A program made the translations under genes and the position numbers. From a virus, in the IMG/VR virus record IMGVR_UViG_3300027867_000061, positions 1 through 25,545 of that record: DNA of 25,545 nt; one strand, 5' to 3'. Shown here piece after piece: positions 14,835 to 20,871 of this stretch; position 1 is the first letter of the stretch, and each line of letters opens with the position of its first letter. The notes beneath the pieces were generated by a model. That model saw only the letters and a list, made by a program, of their open reading frames with translations. It made no database searches and was not told where the DNA came from.

Positions 14835-15350
14835 ATGACCACTACGCCTGACCTCACCGCCCTGAAAGCCGAGATCTCGGCGGAGTTTCCGTCGTTTTCG
14901 TTGCACTACAAGAAGGACAGCCTCCTGTTGAGGATGATTGGGTTCTTCGCGGGTGCCAGCTTCATGTCGTCCTACGTGACGACGTTGTGGAGCCAGACAG
15001 TCTACCTGCCCAGCAACTGGGACGGGTACGACGATGACACTAAGTGCAGCCTGCTGCGCCACGAACGGGTCCACATGCGCCAGGCAAGGAAGCTGACGTA
15101 CCCGTTGTTCGCCTTCCTGTACCTCTGCGTCTTCTTCCCGATCGGTCTGGCATACTGCCGCGCCCGGTTCGAGATGGAGGCCTACACCGAGTCGTTGCAG
15201 GCCGACAAGGACTACGGCGACGATTACTCCAGCGCTGAGAAGAAAGCCTGGCTGGTGGGACAGTTCACCTCGGGCGCTTACGGGTGGATGTGGCCCTTCG
15301 CCGGGATGGTCGGCAAGTGGTTCGACGAAGCCGTTGCTAGCCTGCACTGA
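14835..15350 (+). CDS. Second membrane protein with HExxH motif, 171 aa
   Basis: This protein shares its core with the preceding one: LLRHERVHMRQ with HERVH at residues 76-80, a hydrophobic segment at about 90-108, then RFEMEAY with Glu113 and Glu115 as possible third zinc ligand. An additional hydrophobic segment lies at about 32-50. The sequences outside this core differ, so any duplication is old. The C-terminus is soluble and aromatic. Host envelope processing or lysis is a possible role. It starts 5 bases after the previous stop; TACGTA at 14824-14829 overlaps that stop and could be a weak -10. Confidence 0.7.
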   Translation: MTTTPDLTALKAEISAEFPSFSLHYKKDSLLLRMIGFFAGASFMSSYVTTLWSQTVYLPSNWDGYDDDTKCSLLRHERVHMRQARKLTYPLFAFLYLCVFFPIGLAYCRARFEMEAYTESLQADKDYGDDYSSAEKKAWLVGQFTSGAYGWMWPFAGMVGKWFDEAVASLH

Positions 15351-15355
15351 GGGGC

Positions 15356-15361
15356 ATAGTT
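15356..15361 (+). promoter_or_regulatory. Possible -10 box ATAGTT
   Basis: ATAGTT ends 6 bases before the ATG at 15368; CATAGT and TAGTTA are overlapping readings. No clear -35. Confidence 0.4.
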
Positions 15362-15367
15362 ACCCTC

Positions 15368-15625
15368 ATGGCACGCGTCCCCCTCACCGACAACCTCATC
15401 AAGCAGATGGTCAACGAAGCCCTGGCACCCGCTGGAGGCACCGGCTCCGTCAAGGAGATGCTGCAGAACCTGGTCGGTGGCATCGGCGAGAAGCTGAAGG
15501 GCCAGTACGACCCTGGCGCCATCGACGCTGAGATGAAGGAGCTTTCGACCCAGATCGAGGCCCTCATCCGTTCGAGCGTGGCCAAACTGAAGTCGTCCAA
15601 GCCTGCTGCCACACCGACCGCCTGA
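15368..15625 (+). CDS. Small helical protein, 85 aa
   Basis: The protein starts MARVPLTDNLIKQMVNEAL, an amphipathic helix that weakly recalls the terminal tag pattern, followed by a Gly break and two more helices (SVKEMLQNLVGGIGEKL and AEMKELSTQIEALIRSSVAKL), then a Pro/Ala/Thr tail. There is no catalytic motif. It lies just before the lysin gene, so a lysis-related role is conceivable, but it has no membrane segment and no holin character. Function unknown. Confidence 0.65.
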   Translation: MARVPLTDNLIKQMVNEALAPAGGTGSVKEMLQNLVGGIGEKLKGQYDPGAIDAEMKELSTQIEALIRSSVAKLKSSKPAATPTA

Positions 15626-15640
15626 GCGACCTGTCAGGCC

Positions 15641-15646
15641 TACTTA
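15641..15646 (+). promoter_or_regulatory. Possible -10 box TACTTA
   Basis: TACTTA ends 5 bases before the ATG at 15652, as at 9645-9650. It is the only promoter candidate for the lysin operon. Confidence 0.35.
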
Positions 15647-15651
15647 AGGCC

Positions 15652-16908
15652 ATGAAGACGTCTCAGAACGGCCTGCAGTTCATTGCCAACTGGGAGGGCG
15701 AAGTCGATCACGTTTACAAGGACATCGCGGGGATTCCCACGATCGGCATTGGACACGTGGTCAGGCCCGGGGAGAGCTTCCCCAACGGCATCACCCACGA
15801 CCAGGCGCTGGCGATCTTGGGCCAAGACGTTGCCACCGCCGAGGGTGCTGTCAACAAGGACGTCACCTACACGATGTCCCAGAACATGTTCGATGCCCTG
15901 GTGTCGTTCACGTTCAACTGCGGCACGGGATCGCTGGCCTCGTCATCGATGCGGACCAAGCTCAACGCAGGCGACGTCGCTGGTGCGGCGGATGCGTTGC
16001 TCCTGTGGTGCCACGCCGTCATCAATGGCAAGCTGACCCAGGACCCGGGCCTCTACAAGCGTCGGCTGGCCGAACGCCAGCTGTTCCTGACACCCGACGG
16101 TGCGACGTCTGTCGTGGTGCCACCCCCGGCCCCTGCACTCCCGCCAGTCCCGCCCGCAACGGTCCCGCACCCGGCGCCCGACAGCTCCAACGTGCCCGTT
16201 GCCCAGCAGCAGCTGGTGCCCGGCGAGCAACCTGTCGACAGGATCGTCAGGCTCGTCAAGTCCTACGTGGGTTGCAGCCTCAGCAACCGCCGTGCTGACC
16301 TTGGTGCCCTGGTAGCTCGTGGGGTCGACAACCCGGAGAGCGTTGTCACCATCTCAACCAACTGCGCCACCAGCGCGTTGGGCATCATGGCTGCCGCGGG
16401 CGTGCGGGACGCGATCCTTAACAAGCCCTACCAATCGGGCATGGCGGTGTCCTGGGTCCGGCAGATCGGCATCAACACGGGCGCCCTGGTCAAGTTCGAT
16501 GGCAAGACGATGCCCAAGCGTGGTGCCCTGATGCGGTACAACACCCCGGGCACCAACAACGATCACGTCGAGTGGTGTCTCAGCGACGTCGATGCCAGCG
16601 GCAACGCTGACCACGGCGGTGGCGGCCGCGCCAACAACGCCATCACCGAGGGAACGGGCAACGTCCTGTCGAGCCTGGGCCGGCCGCTGCAGGAATGGTG
16701 GGACCCGGACAAGCTGGGCATCCCGGTCCTGGTGCAGGACCAGCCTGCCCCCACGCCGCCCCCACCTGCACCCGTGCCGAGCGTGCCAGTTCCTACCCCA
16801 CCCCCAGCGCCAGCGCCTCCTGCGCCCGCCATCCCCAAGTCCAACCTGCAGTCGATCGTTGACGCGATCGTCTGGCTGGTGAAGATGCTCCTGAAGCCGA
16901 GGACCTGA
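15652..16908 (+). CDS. Two-domain lysin: GH24 lysozyme plus NlpC/P60-like domain, 418 aa
   Basis: The N-terminal domain (about residues 1-150) is a T4-type GH24 muramidase: Glu15, Asp24 and Thr30 keep the exact spacing of E11-D20-T26 in T4 lysozyme, within NWEGEVDHVYKDIAGIPTIG. A Pro/Ala-rich linker follows (about 160-195), then a second domain with TNCATSALGI (Cys) and NNDHVEWCLSD (His), the order seen in NlpC/P60 or CHAP peptidases; this assignment is less sure. A second Pro linker leads to a C-terminal amphipathic or membrane-seeking helix (SIVDAIVWLVKMLL). It would cut both glycan and peptide bonds of peptidoglycan. No signal peptide is visible, so a holin or virion route would be needed. 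It overlaps the next gene by TGATG. Confidence 0.85.
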   Translation: MKTSQNGLQFIANWEGEVDHVYKDIAGIPTIGIGHVVRPGESFPNGITHDQALAILGQDVATAEGAVNKDVTYTMSQNMFDALVSFTFNCGTGSLASSSMRTKLNAGDVAGAADALLLWCHAVINGKLTQDPGLYKRRLAERQLFLTPDGATSVVVPPPAPALPPVPPATVPHPAPDSSNVPVAQQQLVPGEQPVDRIVRLVKSYVGCSLSNRRADLGALVARGVDNPESVVTISTNCATSALGIMAAAGVRDAILNKPYQSGMAVSWVRQIGINTGALVKFDGKTMPKRGALMRYNTPGTNNDHVEWCLSDVDASGNADHGGGGRANNAITEGTGNVLSSLGRPLQEWWDPDKLGIPVLVQDQPAPTPPPPAPVPSVPVPTPPPAPAPPAPAIPKSNLQSIVDAIVWLVKMLLKPRT

Positions 16909-17231
16909 TGGACGACCTGCTGCGCCAGTACATCCACGCGACGCTGCAGGAGCTACGCGTCGATCCCAAGATGATGGCATTGTTGAAGGGCACCGACCTG
17001 CGGACCATGACTGGAGCTGGGAACAAGGAGAGCCAGCGAGTCGCCGAAGACTGGCTCGACAACCTTGGTGGACAGGTGTCGCCCAGGGACCGCAACGTTG
17101 TCACCCGGTTCGTGATGCGTCGGTGGCCCGGCATCCTCCACCGCTACCACGGAAACGCGGTGCAGGCACAGCAAACCATGTACAACCTGCTCGACACGCG
17201 GTTCCATGACCTCAGGGTGTATGAGCGATGA
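16908..17231 (+). CDS. Tagged small protein, 107 aa
   Basis: The N-terminus MDDLLRQYIHATLQEL matches the recurrent tag. Unlike the enzymes that carry the tag through a long linker, here it is followed almost at once by a helical body (LKGTDLRTMTGAG, SQRVAEDWLDNLGGQV, NVVTRFVMRRWPGILHRYHG, QAQQTMYNLLDTRF) without a catalytic motif. I do not recognise the family. Start TGATG overlaps the lysin stop; end ATGA overlaps the next gene. Confidence 0.7.
   Translation: MDDLLRQYIHATLQELRVDPKMMALLKGTDLRTMTGAGNKESQRVAEDWLDNLGGQVSPRDRNVVTRFVMRRWPGILHRYHGNAVQAQQTMYNLLDTRFHDLRVYER
16917..16946 (+). other. N-terminal copy of the LLRxYIxEVL tag (divergent)
   Basis: Residues 4-13 (LLRQYIHATL) match the tag at most hydrophobic positions. 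The REV core is replaced by HAT. Confidence 0.55.
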
Positions 17232-17461
17232 AGGGCGATAGCAACGGCAAGTTCCTCCTGGTCCTGCTGGGGTTCATGTTCGCGTTGATGTGCATCGGGA
17301 CCTGCGCAGGTCAGTGCCGGGTGCAGGTGCAGTCGCACCCGACGGCAGCACCCGTGAGCAGCACGTCTGCATCAACCTCTGAAGAACCACCGCCCGTCTG
17401 CACCAGCACGACTTCGTGTCCCACACCTGGAGGCCACCGTGTCCACCCAGCTGCTCCGTGA
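17228..17461 (+). CDS. Small membrane or secreted protein, 77 aa
   Basis: After a short basic start (MKGDSNGK) there is a single hydrophobic segment (FLLVLLGFMFALMCIG, about residues 9-24) followed by cysteines (TCAGQC) and a Ser/Thr/Pro-rich tail. This could be a signal peptide, a membrane anchor, or a lipoprotein signal, although the lipobox is imperfect. Being just after the lysin, it could be a holin- or spanin-like lysis protein, but nothing proves it. The last 23 bases overlap the next gene in another frame. Confidence 0.55.
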   Translation: MKGDSNGKFLLVLLGFMFALMCIGTCAGQCRVQVQSHPTAAPVSSTSASTSEEPPPVCTSTTSCPTPGGHRVHPAAP

Positions 17462-18002
17462 GTACATTCAAGAGGTCCTGAGCGGCTTCGGCAACAAGGA
17501 GTTCGGCAAGGACGGTGTCAGCGGCAACCTGTACCCGACGGGAGCTGGGACGGGCGACGCGGGCATCAGGCCCAACGCCAGCAGCAACATCCTCGACGAC
17601 GAGGAGAACGATGAAGAGCACGAGGAGCAAGACGTGAAACGTGCAGCCTGTTGCCTCATCCTGACGAACGATGGCCACGTCCTGGCAGTGTCTCGCAAGG
17701 ACGACCCGACTGCGTTCGGCCTGCCCGGTGGCAAGGTCGACCCGGGCGAGACGCCCGAGCAAGCCGCGGCCCGTGAGCTGCAAGAGGAGACGGGTCTGAT
17801 CGCCTCGAAACTGTCGCCTGTCTTCACCCACCAGGAGGACGACGGGTTCGTCACCCACACCTTCTCCTGCGAGGTGGAGGGCGAGATCAACACGCCCGAG
17901 AGCGGTGCTGTCAGGTGGGTGAAGCCCGAGGTCCTGTTCAACGGCCCGTTCGGCAAGTACAACATCCGCCTCTGGAAACAGTTGGGACTCCCGCACGAGT
18001 GA
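17439..18002 (+). CDS. Nudix hydrolase with N-terminal tag and linker, 187 aa
   Basis: A complete Nudix box lies at residues 98-120 (G98, E104, R112-E113, E116-E117, G119), in a MutT-like domain starting near residue 67 (KRAACCLILTNDGHVLAVSRK). The first 66 residues are not part of that fold: the tag LLREYIQEVL at 5-14, then a Gly/Asn-rich stretch, then an acidic linker (DDEENDEEHEEQD). The enzyme probably hydrolyses a nucleotide derivative; substrate unknown. The layout suggests that the tag places the enzyme at a particular site or particle. Start GTG overlaps the previous gene. The other Nudix gene (4760) has no tag. Confidence 0.88.
   Translation: MSTQLLREYIQEVLSGFGNKEFGKDGVSGNLYPTGAGTGDAGIRPNASSNILDDEENDEEHEEQDVKRAACCLILTNDGHVLAVSRKDDPTAFGLPGGKVDPGETPEQAAARELQEETGLIASKLSPVFTHQEDDGFVTHTFSCEVEGEINTPESGAVRWVKPEVLFNGPFGKYNIRLWKQLGLPHE
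17451..17480 (+). other. N-terminal copy of the LLRxYIxEVL tag
   Basis: Residues 5-14 (LLREYIQEVL) differ at one position from the copy at 5223. The Arg at the third position uses CGT here and AGG there, so the resemblance is at protein level rather than a recent DNA copy. Confidence 0.7.
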
Positions 18003-18021
18003 AGTCTGCGTTGTTGTGGTG

Positions 18022-18027
18022 TACGTT
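18022..18027 (+). promoter_or_regulatory. Probable -10 box TACGTT, leaderless start
   Basis: TACGTT ends 6 bases before the ATG at 18034; TGAAGT at 18000-18005 with a 16-base spacer is a possible -35. Confidence 0.55.
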
Positions 18028-18033
18028 GACATC

Positions 18034-18240
18034 ATGGGCGACGAAAGCATCAAGAAAGACTTCGGGGTTGAGGACCTGTTTGACATGGCTGACCGCGAGG
18101 GCGTCGCCATCGCCCAGGTGAAAGACGGTTACACCCTGGTCTTCACCAAAGGCCACCTGGAACGAATGCTCGCGATGATCAATGCAAAGGGCAGCACCCG
18201 TTGCATGATTTTCGTCCAACACCGACAGTTTAAGAACTGA
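18034..18240 (+). CDS. Small unknown protein, 68 aa
   Basis: I place the start at the ATG at 18034, 6 bases after a TACGTT box, rather than at an upstream in-frame GTG that lies inside the promoter. The product has a helix-rich first half (IKKDFGVEDLFDMADREG), a strand (VAIAQVKDGYTLVF) and a helix (GHLERMLAMINAKG). The end is basic. I do not recognise it and see no motif. The next small gene starts 3 bases after the stop. Confidence 0.65.
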   Translation: MGDESIKKDFGVEDLFDMADREGVAIAQVKDGYTLVFTKGHLERMLAMINAKGSTRCMIFVQHRQFKN

Positions 18241-18243
18241 ACC

Positions 18244-18408
18244 ATGAATTGGGGTTGGTTGCTACCTTTCGTCATCGTGTATTTCTTCGTTAGGAAGGGC
18301 CTACACTTCCTCGGCGTACACTGGCGTTTCAAACGAGGCGAGAAACCACAGCGTGGTGACGGCGCGTGTCGCCTGTGTGAGGATGGTTGGCACGAGGAGG
18401 ACGAGTGA
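18244..18408 (+). CDS. Very small membrane protein with CxxC, 54 aa
   Basis: One hydrophobic segment (residues 2-16, NWGWLLPFVIVYFFV) is followed by a basic stretch (WRFKRGEKPQRG) and a CRLC pair near the acidic end (EDGWHEEDE). The positive-inside rule puts the C-terminus in the cytoplasm, where the CxxC with His could bind zinc. The gene fills the only space between its neighbours and its stop overlaps the next start as GTGA, which supports it being real. Function unknown. Confidence 0.6.
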   Translation: MNWGWLLPFVIVYFFVRKGLHFLGVHWRFKRGEKPQRGDGACRLCEDGWHEEDE

Positions 18409-19475
18409 GAGAGCCCGGTTTCACTCGGTCGCTCCGTGAAGAGCTGTCACAGGTCCTGCCCGAGTTCCAAGCTCGGGTCCACCGCCAGGGAGCCCTGACC
18501 GACGAGGAACTGGTCAGGATGACGACTCGGCAGGACGCTGACCCGGCGATGTACCTGCCCGATCACCCCGACGAGAAGAGCGTCTTCACCGCCGACAGCA
18601 TCACTGCCGTGGACGAGCTGACGGGCGAGCAGATGATCAAGGAAGGCCAGGTCGCCTTCATCATCCTGGCGGGTGGCGCTGGGACACGGGCGGGTGGCCC
18701 CAAGGTCTTCGCCCAGATCCCGCACGTCGAGACCAGCCTGCTGGCGTGGAAGCTGATGCAGGGTGGCGACATGCCCATCTGGATCATGACGTCGCCCGAC
18801 ATGTTGAACAGCGTGGCCCACCACATGAAGTCGCTAGCACTGTCGCCCAAGACACGTGGTACGATCTTCACCCAGTTTGAGGGCTACAGGCTGTCACCTG
18901 ATAACAGACTCGCCCTGATCGCACCAGGAGTGCCCGACCTGTACCCGTTGGGGCACGGTGACGTGGGCCCAGCGTTGGTCGAGGGCGGCGTCCTGGACGA
19001 GAACAAGGACGTCAAGTACGCTTTCATCTGCAACGTTGACAACGTGTTGGGTTCGCCACACGCGGGCCTGTTGGGCTTCCACAAGCGCCAGGGTGCTGAC
19101 GTCACCTGCGAGGTCATTGACCGACGGCCCGGTGACAAGGGCGGCGTCATCGCGGTCGTCAACAACAGGCTTCAAGTCGCTGAAGACTGGCGCCTGCCCA
19201 CGGGCTTCGCTGACCAGGCTAAGTGGCACAACACCAACAGCATGATCGTGGACATCGGTGTCCTGCGTGCCAACATCGAGTGGCGTTGGCATCGGGTCCG
19301 CAAGCACGTGGGCTCGAGGCTTGTCATTCAGCACGAACGCCTGCTCCAGCAGTACACCGAGGAGTTCCCGACCCAATTCGTCCACGTGCCACGCGAAGCT
19401 CGTTACCAGGCCATCAAGAATGCAGATGACCTTGAGGAGGCGGGTAGGGTATTGTCGGGCTACCGCTATGCCTGA
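18405..19475 (+). CDS. UDP-sugar pyrophosphorylase-like enzyme, 356 aa
   Basis: UDPGP-type enzymes make UDP-glucose, UDP-GlcNAc or related UDP-sugars from UTP and sugar-1-phosphate. Signatures visible: LAGGAGTRAGGPK at residues 88-100 (nucleotide-binding loop and catalytic Lys), PLGHGD at 181-186 and NVDN at 210-213, all as in eukaryotic-type UDPGP/AGX enzymes. Which sugar is used cannot be read from the sequence. GTG at 18405 is in a GTGA overlap and preceded by GGAGG. An in-frame TTG at 18387 is less likely. The N-terminus (SLREELSQVL, residues 9-18) faintly resembles the recurrent tag. The product may feed capsule, cell-wall or DNA-glycosylation chemistry. Confidence 0.82.
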   Translation: MREPGFTRSLREELSQVLPEFQARVHRQGALTDEELVRMTTRQDADPAMYLPDHPDEKSVFTADSITAVDELTGEQMIKEGQVAFIILAGGAGTRAGGPKVFAQIPHVETSLLAWKLMQGGDMPIWIMTSPDMLNSVAHHMKSLALSPKTRGTIFTQFEGYRLSPDNRLALIAPGVPDLYPLGHGDVGPALVEGGVLDENKDVKYAFICNVDNVLGSPHAGLLGFHKRQGADVTCEVIDRRPGDKGGVIAVVNNRLQVAEDWRLPTGFADQAKWHNTNSMIVDIGVLRANIEWRWHRVRKHVGSRLVIQHERLLQQYTEEFPTQFVHVPREARYQAIKNADDLEEAGRVLSGYRYA

Positions 19476-19713
19476 AACATTCGAAGTCGCGCACCTGGTC
19501 CAACGCAAGGGACAGCCCGAGACGTTCGGGCACGTCGTCTCACTCGAGCCGTTCCGTGTCTGCTGGCTCGATGGTGGCCGGGAGGCTCAGAAGAACCACC
19601 AGTGGGGCGTTGCTGACCCGCAACACGAAGAGGACTGCTCGCCCGACGATGTCGAGATCACCGACTGCCCGGGCTGCGGCGAGGACATGTGCTGGTGCGG
19701 GGTAGGTCGGTGA
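19468..19713 (+). CDS. Small Cys-rich protein, 81 aa
   Basis: The start at 19468 overlaps the end of the UDPGP gene by 8 bases. The N-terminal half is beta-like with a VSLEPFRVCWLDGG segment. The C-terminal third carries DCPGCGEDMCWCG, four closely spaced cysteines suited to one zinc ion. No enzyme motif. It ends in a GTGA overlap with another small Cys-containing protein. Confidence 0.6.
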   Translation: MPETFEVAHLVQRKGQPETFGHVVSLEPFRVCWLDGGREAQKNHQWGVADPQHEEDCSPDDVEITDCPGCGEDMCWCGVGR

Positions 19714-19922
19714 ATGATCCCTATCGCGTCAACGATGTCCCGGCTGTGGAGGTTCCGACCAGGGTCCCGTTCCTGTGTCGCCACGGTTGGCACAAGATCC
19801 GCCGCACCCGTACGTTGTACGGTGGTGAGGGACCTGACGAGGCTGCGTACGAGGTTGAGTGCAAACGCTGCGGTGCGACCGGGTGGGAGTACTGCGATGG
19901 ATGGGTCAAGGTGAGCCGATGA
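19710..19922 (+). CDS. Small zinc-ribbon-like protein, 70 aa
   Basis: GTG at 19710 overlaps the previous stop. Residues 20-30 include FLCRHGWHKIRR, and the C-terminal part has VECKRCGATGWEYCDGW. The C-x(2)-C plus the earlier Cys/His could form a zinc ribbon. Function unknown. The stop overlaps the following coiled-coil membrane gene as ATGA. Confidence 0.6.
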   Translation: MNDPYRVNDVPAVEVPTRVPFLCRHGWHKIRRTRTLYGGEGPDEAAYEVECKRCGATGWEYCDGWVKVSR

Positions 19923-20569
19923 CGACGTTGCTGATCCTGGGTGCGTGCTGTCTCACTCTCATCATCGTTGTCTCGATGATAACCAGTGCTGTCAGCAGCA
20001 CCAAGAAACACGCGGCTGAGAAGCGAGCCGAGATCGAGCTGAGGCAGGTTGAGTCGGCGTTCCCGCCCGAGAAACCCGAGAAGCCGTCGTTGGAGCAGCA
20101 ACAGTTCGATGCCGCACGGCAGGAACGCCAGCAACGGTTTGACACGGAGAAGGCCGAGCGCCAGAAGCAGTTCGATGCGAAGAACCAAGCACGTGTGACG
20201 TTGTTCAACGCCAAGAACCAGGCGCTGGTCAAGCTGTTGGAGCGTCGCCAGACGTTGGAGAGCGAGATCACCAACCATCGCCAGAAGATCATCGGCAGCA
20301 ACCAAGACAAGGCGTACAACCAGTACCGCGCCGACTCGATGAAGTCGTTGGAAAACGCTCGAGAAGAGCTTGCGTTGCTCGTCACCGAAGAGAAACGCAT
20401 GCTCGAGGCCCTACACCGAGGAGAAGCCAGTGAACCCCAAGTGGACGCCCCCGAGGAGCCCGTTCGGGTTGCTACAGGAGGACCTGTGGCCCAACGAGTG
20501 GATGATCCTGATCAGCTGCATGATGCTGAACCAGACGAGCAGGAAGCAAGTCGAGAAAGTGCTGCCTGA
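19919..20569 (+). CDS. Membrane-anchored coiled-coil protein, 216 aa
   Basis: The N-terminal hydrophobic segment (LLILGACCLTLIIVVSMI, residues 4-21) should anchor the protein in the inner membrane. Then follows a long charged, Gln/Arg/Glu-rich region (about 35-165) with repeated FD(A/T)xxxERQxxF-like units, expected to be a coiled coil. The acidic tail (DDPDQLHDAEPDEQEASRES) overlaps the glycosylase gene by 140 bases in another frame, so part of the tail may be shaped by that overlap. It could span the periplasm or act as an o-spanin/i-spanin-like factor, but this is speculation. Confidence 0.65.
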   Translation: MTTLLILGACCLTLIIVVSMITSAVSSTKKHAAEKRAEIELRQVESAFPPEKPEKPSLEQQQFDAARQERQQRFDTEKAERQKQFDAKNQARVTLFNAKNQALVKLLERRQTLESEITNHRQKIIGSNQDKAYNQYRADSMKSLENAREELALLVTEEKRMLEALHRGEASEPQVDAPEEPVRVATGGPVAQRVDDPDQLHDAEPDEQEASRESAA

Positions 20570-20858
20570 GTTCCAGCGACGTTGGCCTACCCCGGAGAAG
20601 TTCCTCGAAGCCGATCCGCTGGCGGTCGCTGACGTGTGCAGGAGCCTGGGCTTCGCCACGAGGCGGACCGACAACATGATCAAGATGACCCGGCACTACC
20701 TGGGCGACTGGTCAGACCCGCGTGACCTGCCCGGCATCGGTGAGTATGCTGCGCGGTCATGGGAGATCTTCTGTGGTGGCGTTATTGGTGACGAGGCCCC
20801 GAACGATCACGCTCTCACTGTGTACTGGCGCTGGTACAAGCAGCACGTCGGGGTGTAG
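20430..20858 (+). CDS. MBD4-like HhH-GPD DNA glycosylase, 142 aa
   Basis: The protein matches the catalytic domain of vertebrate MBD4, which removes T, U or 5-hydroxymethyluracil from G mismatches. It starts KWTPPRSPFGLLQEDLW, close to the MBD4 segment KWTPPRSPFNLVQETLF as I recall it. It continues with LNQTSRKQVEKVLPEF, a helix-hairpin-helix LPGIGEYAARS and the catalytic stretch NDHAL with Asp126. There is no methyl-CpG-binding domain and no iron-sulfur Cys cluster. I chose the GTG at 20430, which has GAGGAGAAG upstream and gives exactly that N-terminus. The stop TAG is also part of the -10 box of the next gene. With the Fpg/Nei protein it could start base excision. Confidence 0.85.
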   Translation: MNPKWTPPRSPFGLLQEDLWPNEWMILISCMMLNQTSRKQVEKVLPEFQRRWPTPEKFLEADPLAVADVCRSLGFATRRTDNMIKMTRHYLGDWSDPRDLPGIGEYAARSWEIFCGGVIGDEAPNDHALTVYWRWYKQHVGV

Positions 20859-20861
20859 GGT
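20856..20861 (+). promoter_or_regulatory. Probable -10 box TAGGGT overlapping a stop codon
   Basis: TAGGGT begins with the stop codon of the glycosylase gene and ends 10 bases before the ATG at 20872, giving a leader of about 4 bases. The string GGGTGTAGGGT is shared with 6721-6731. Confidence 0.5.
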
Positions 20862-20871
20862 CCAGCTCACC

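Noticed and set aside
15368-15424. Start of the 85-residue protein as another tag copy
   Set aside because: NLIKQMVNEAL shares only the amphipathic pattern with LLRxYIxEVL and lacks the Arg and Tyr; not counted as a tag.
17228-17461. Holin or spanin call for the small hydrophobic protein after the lysin
   Set aside because: It has a single hydrophobic segment and an imperfect lipobox, and nothing else supports the assignment, so it is left as a membrane or secreted protein.
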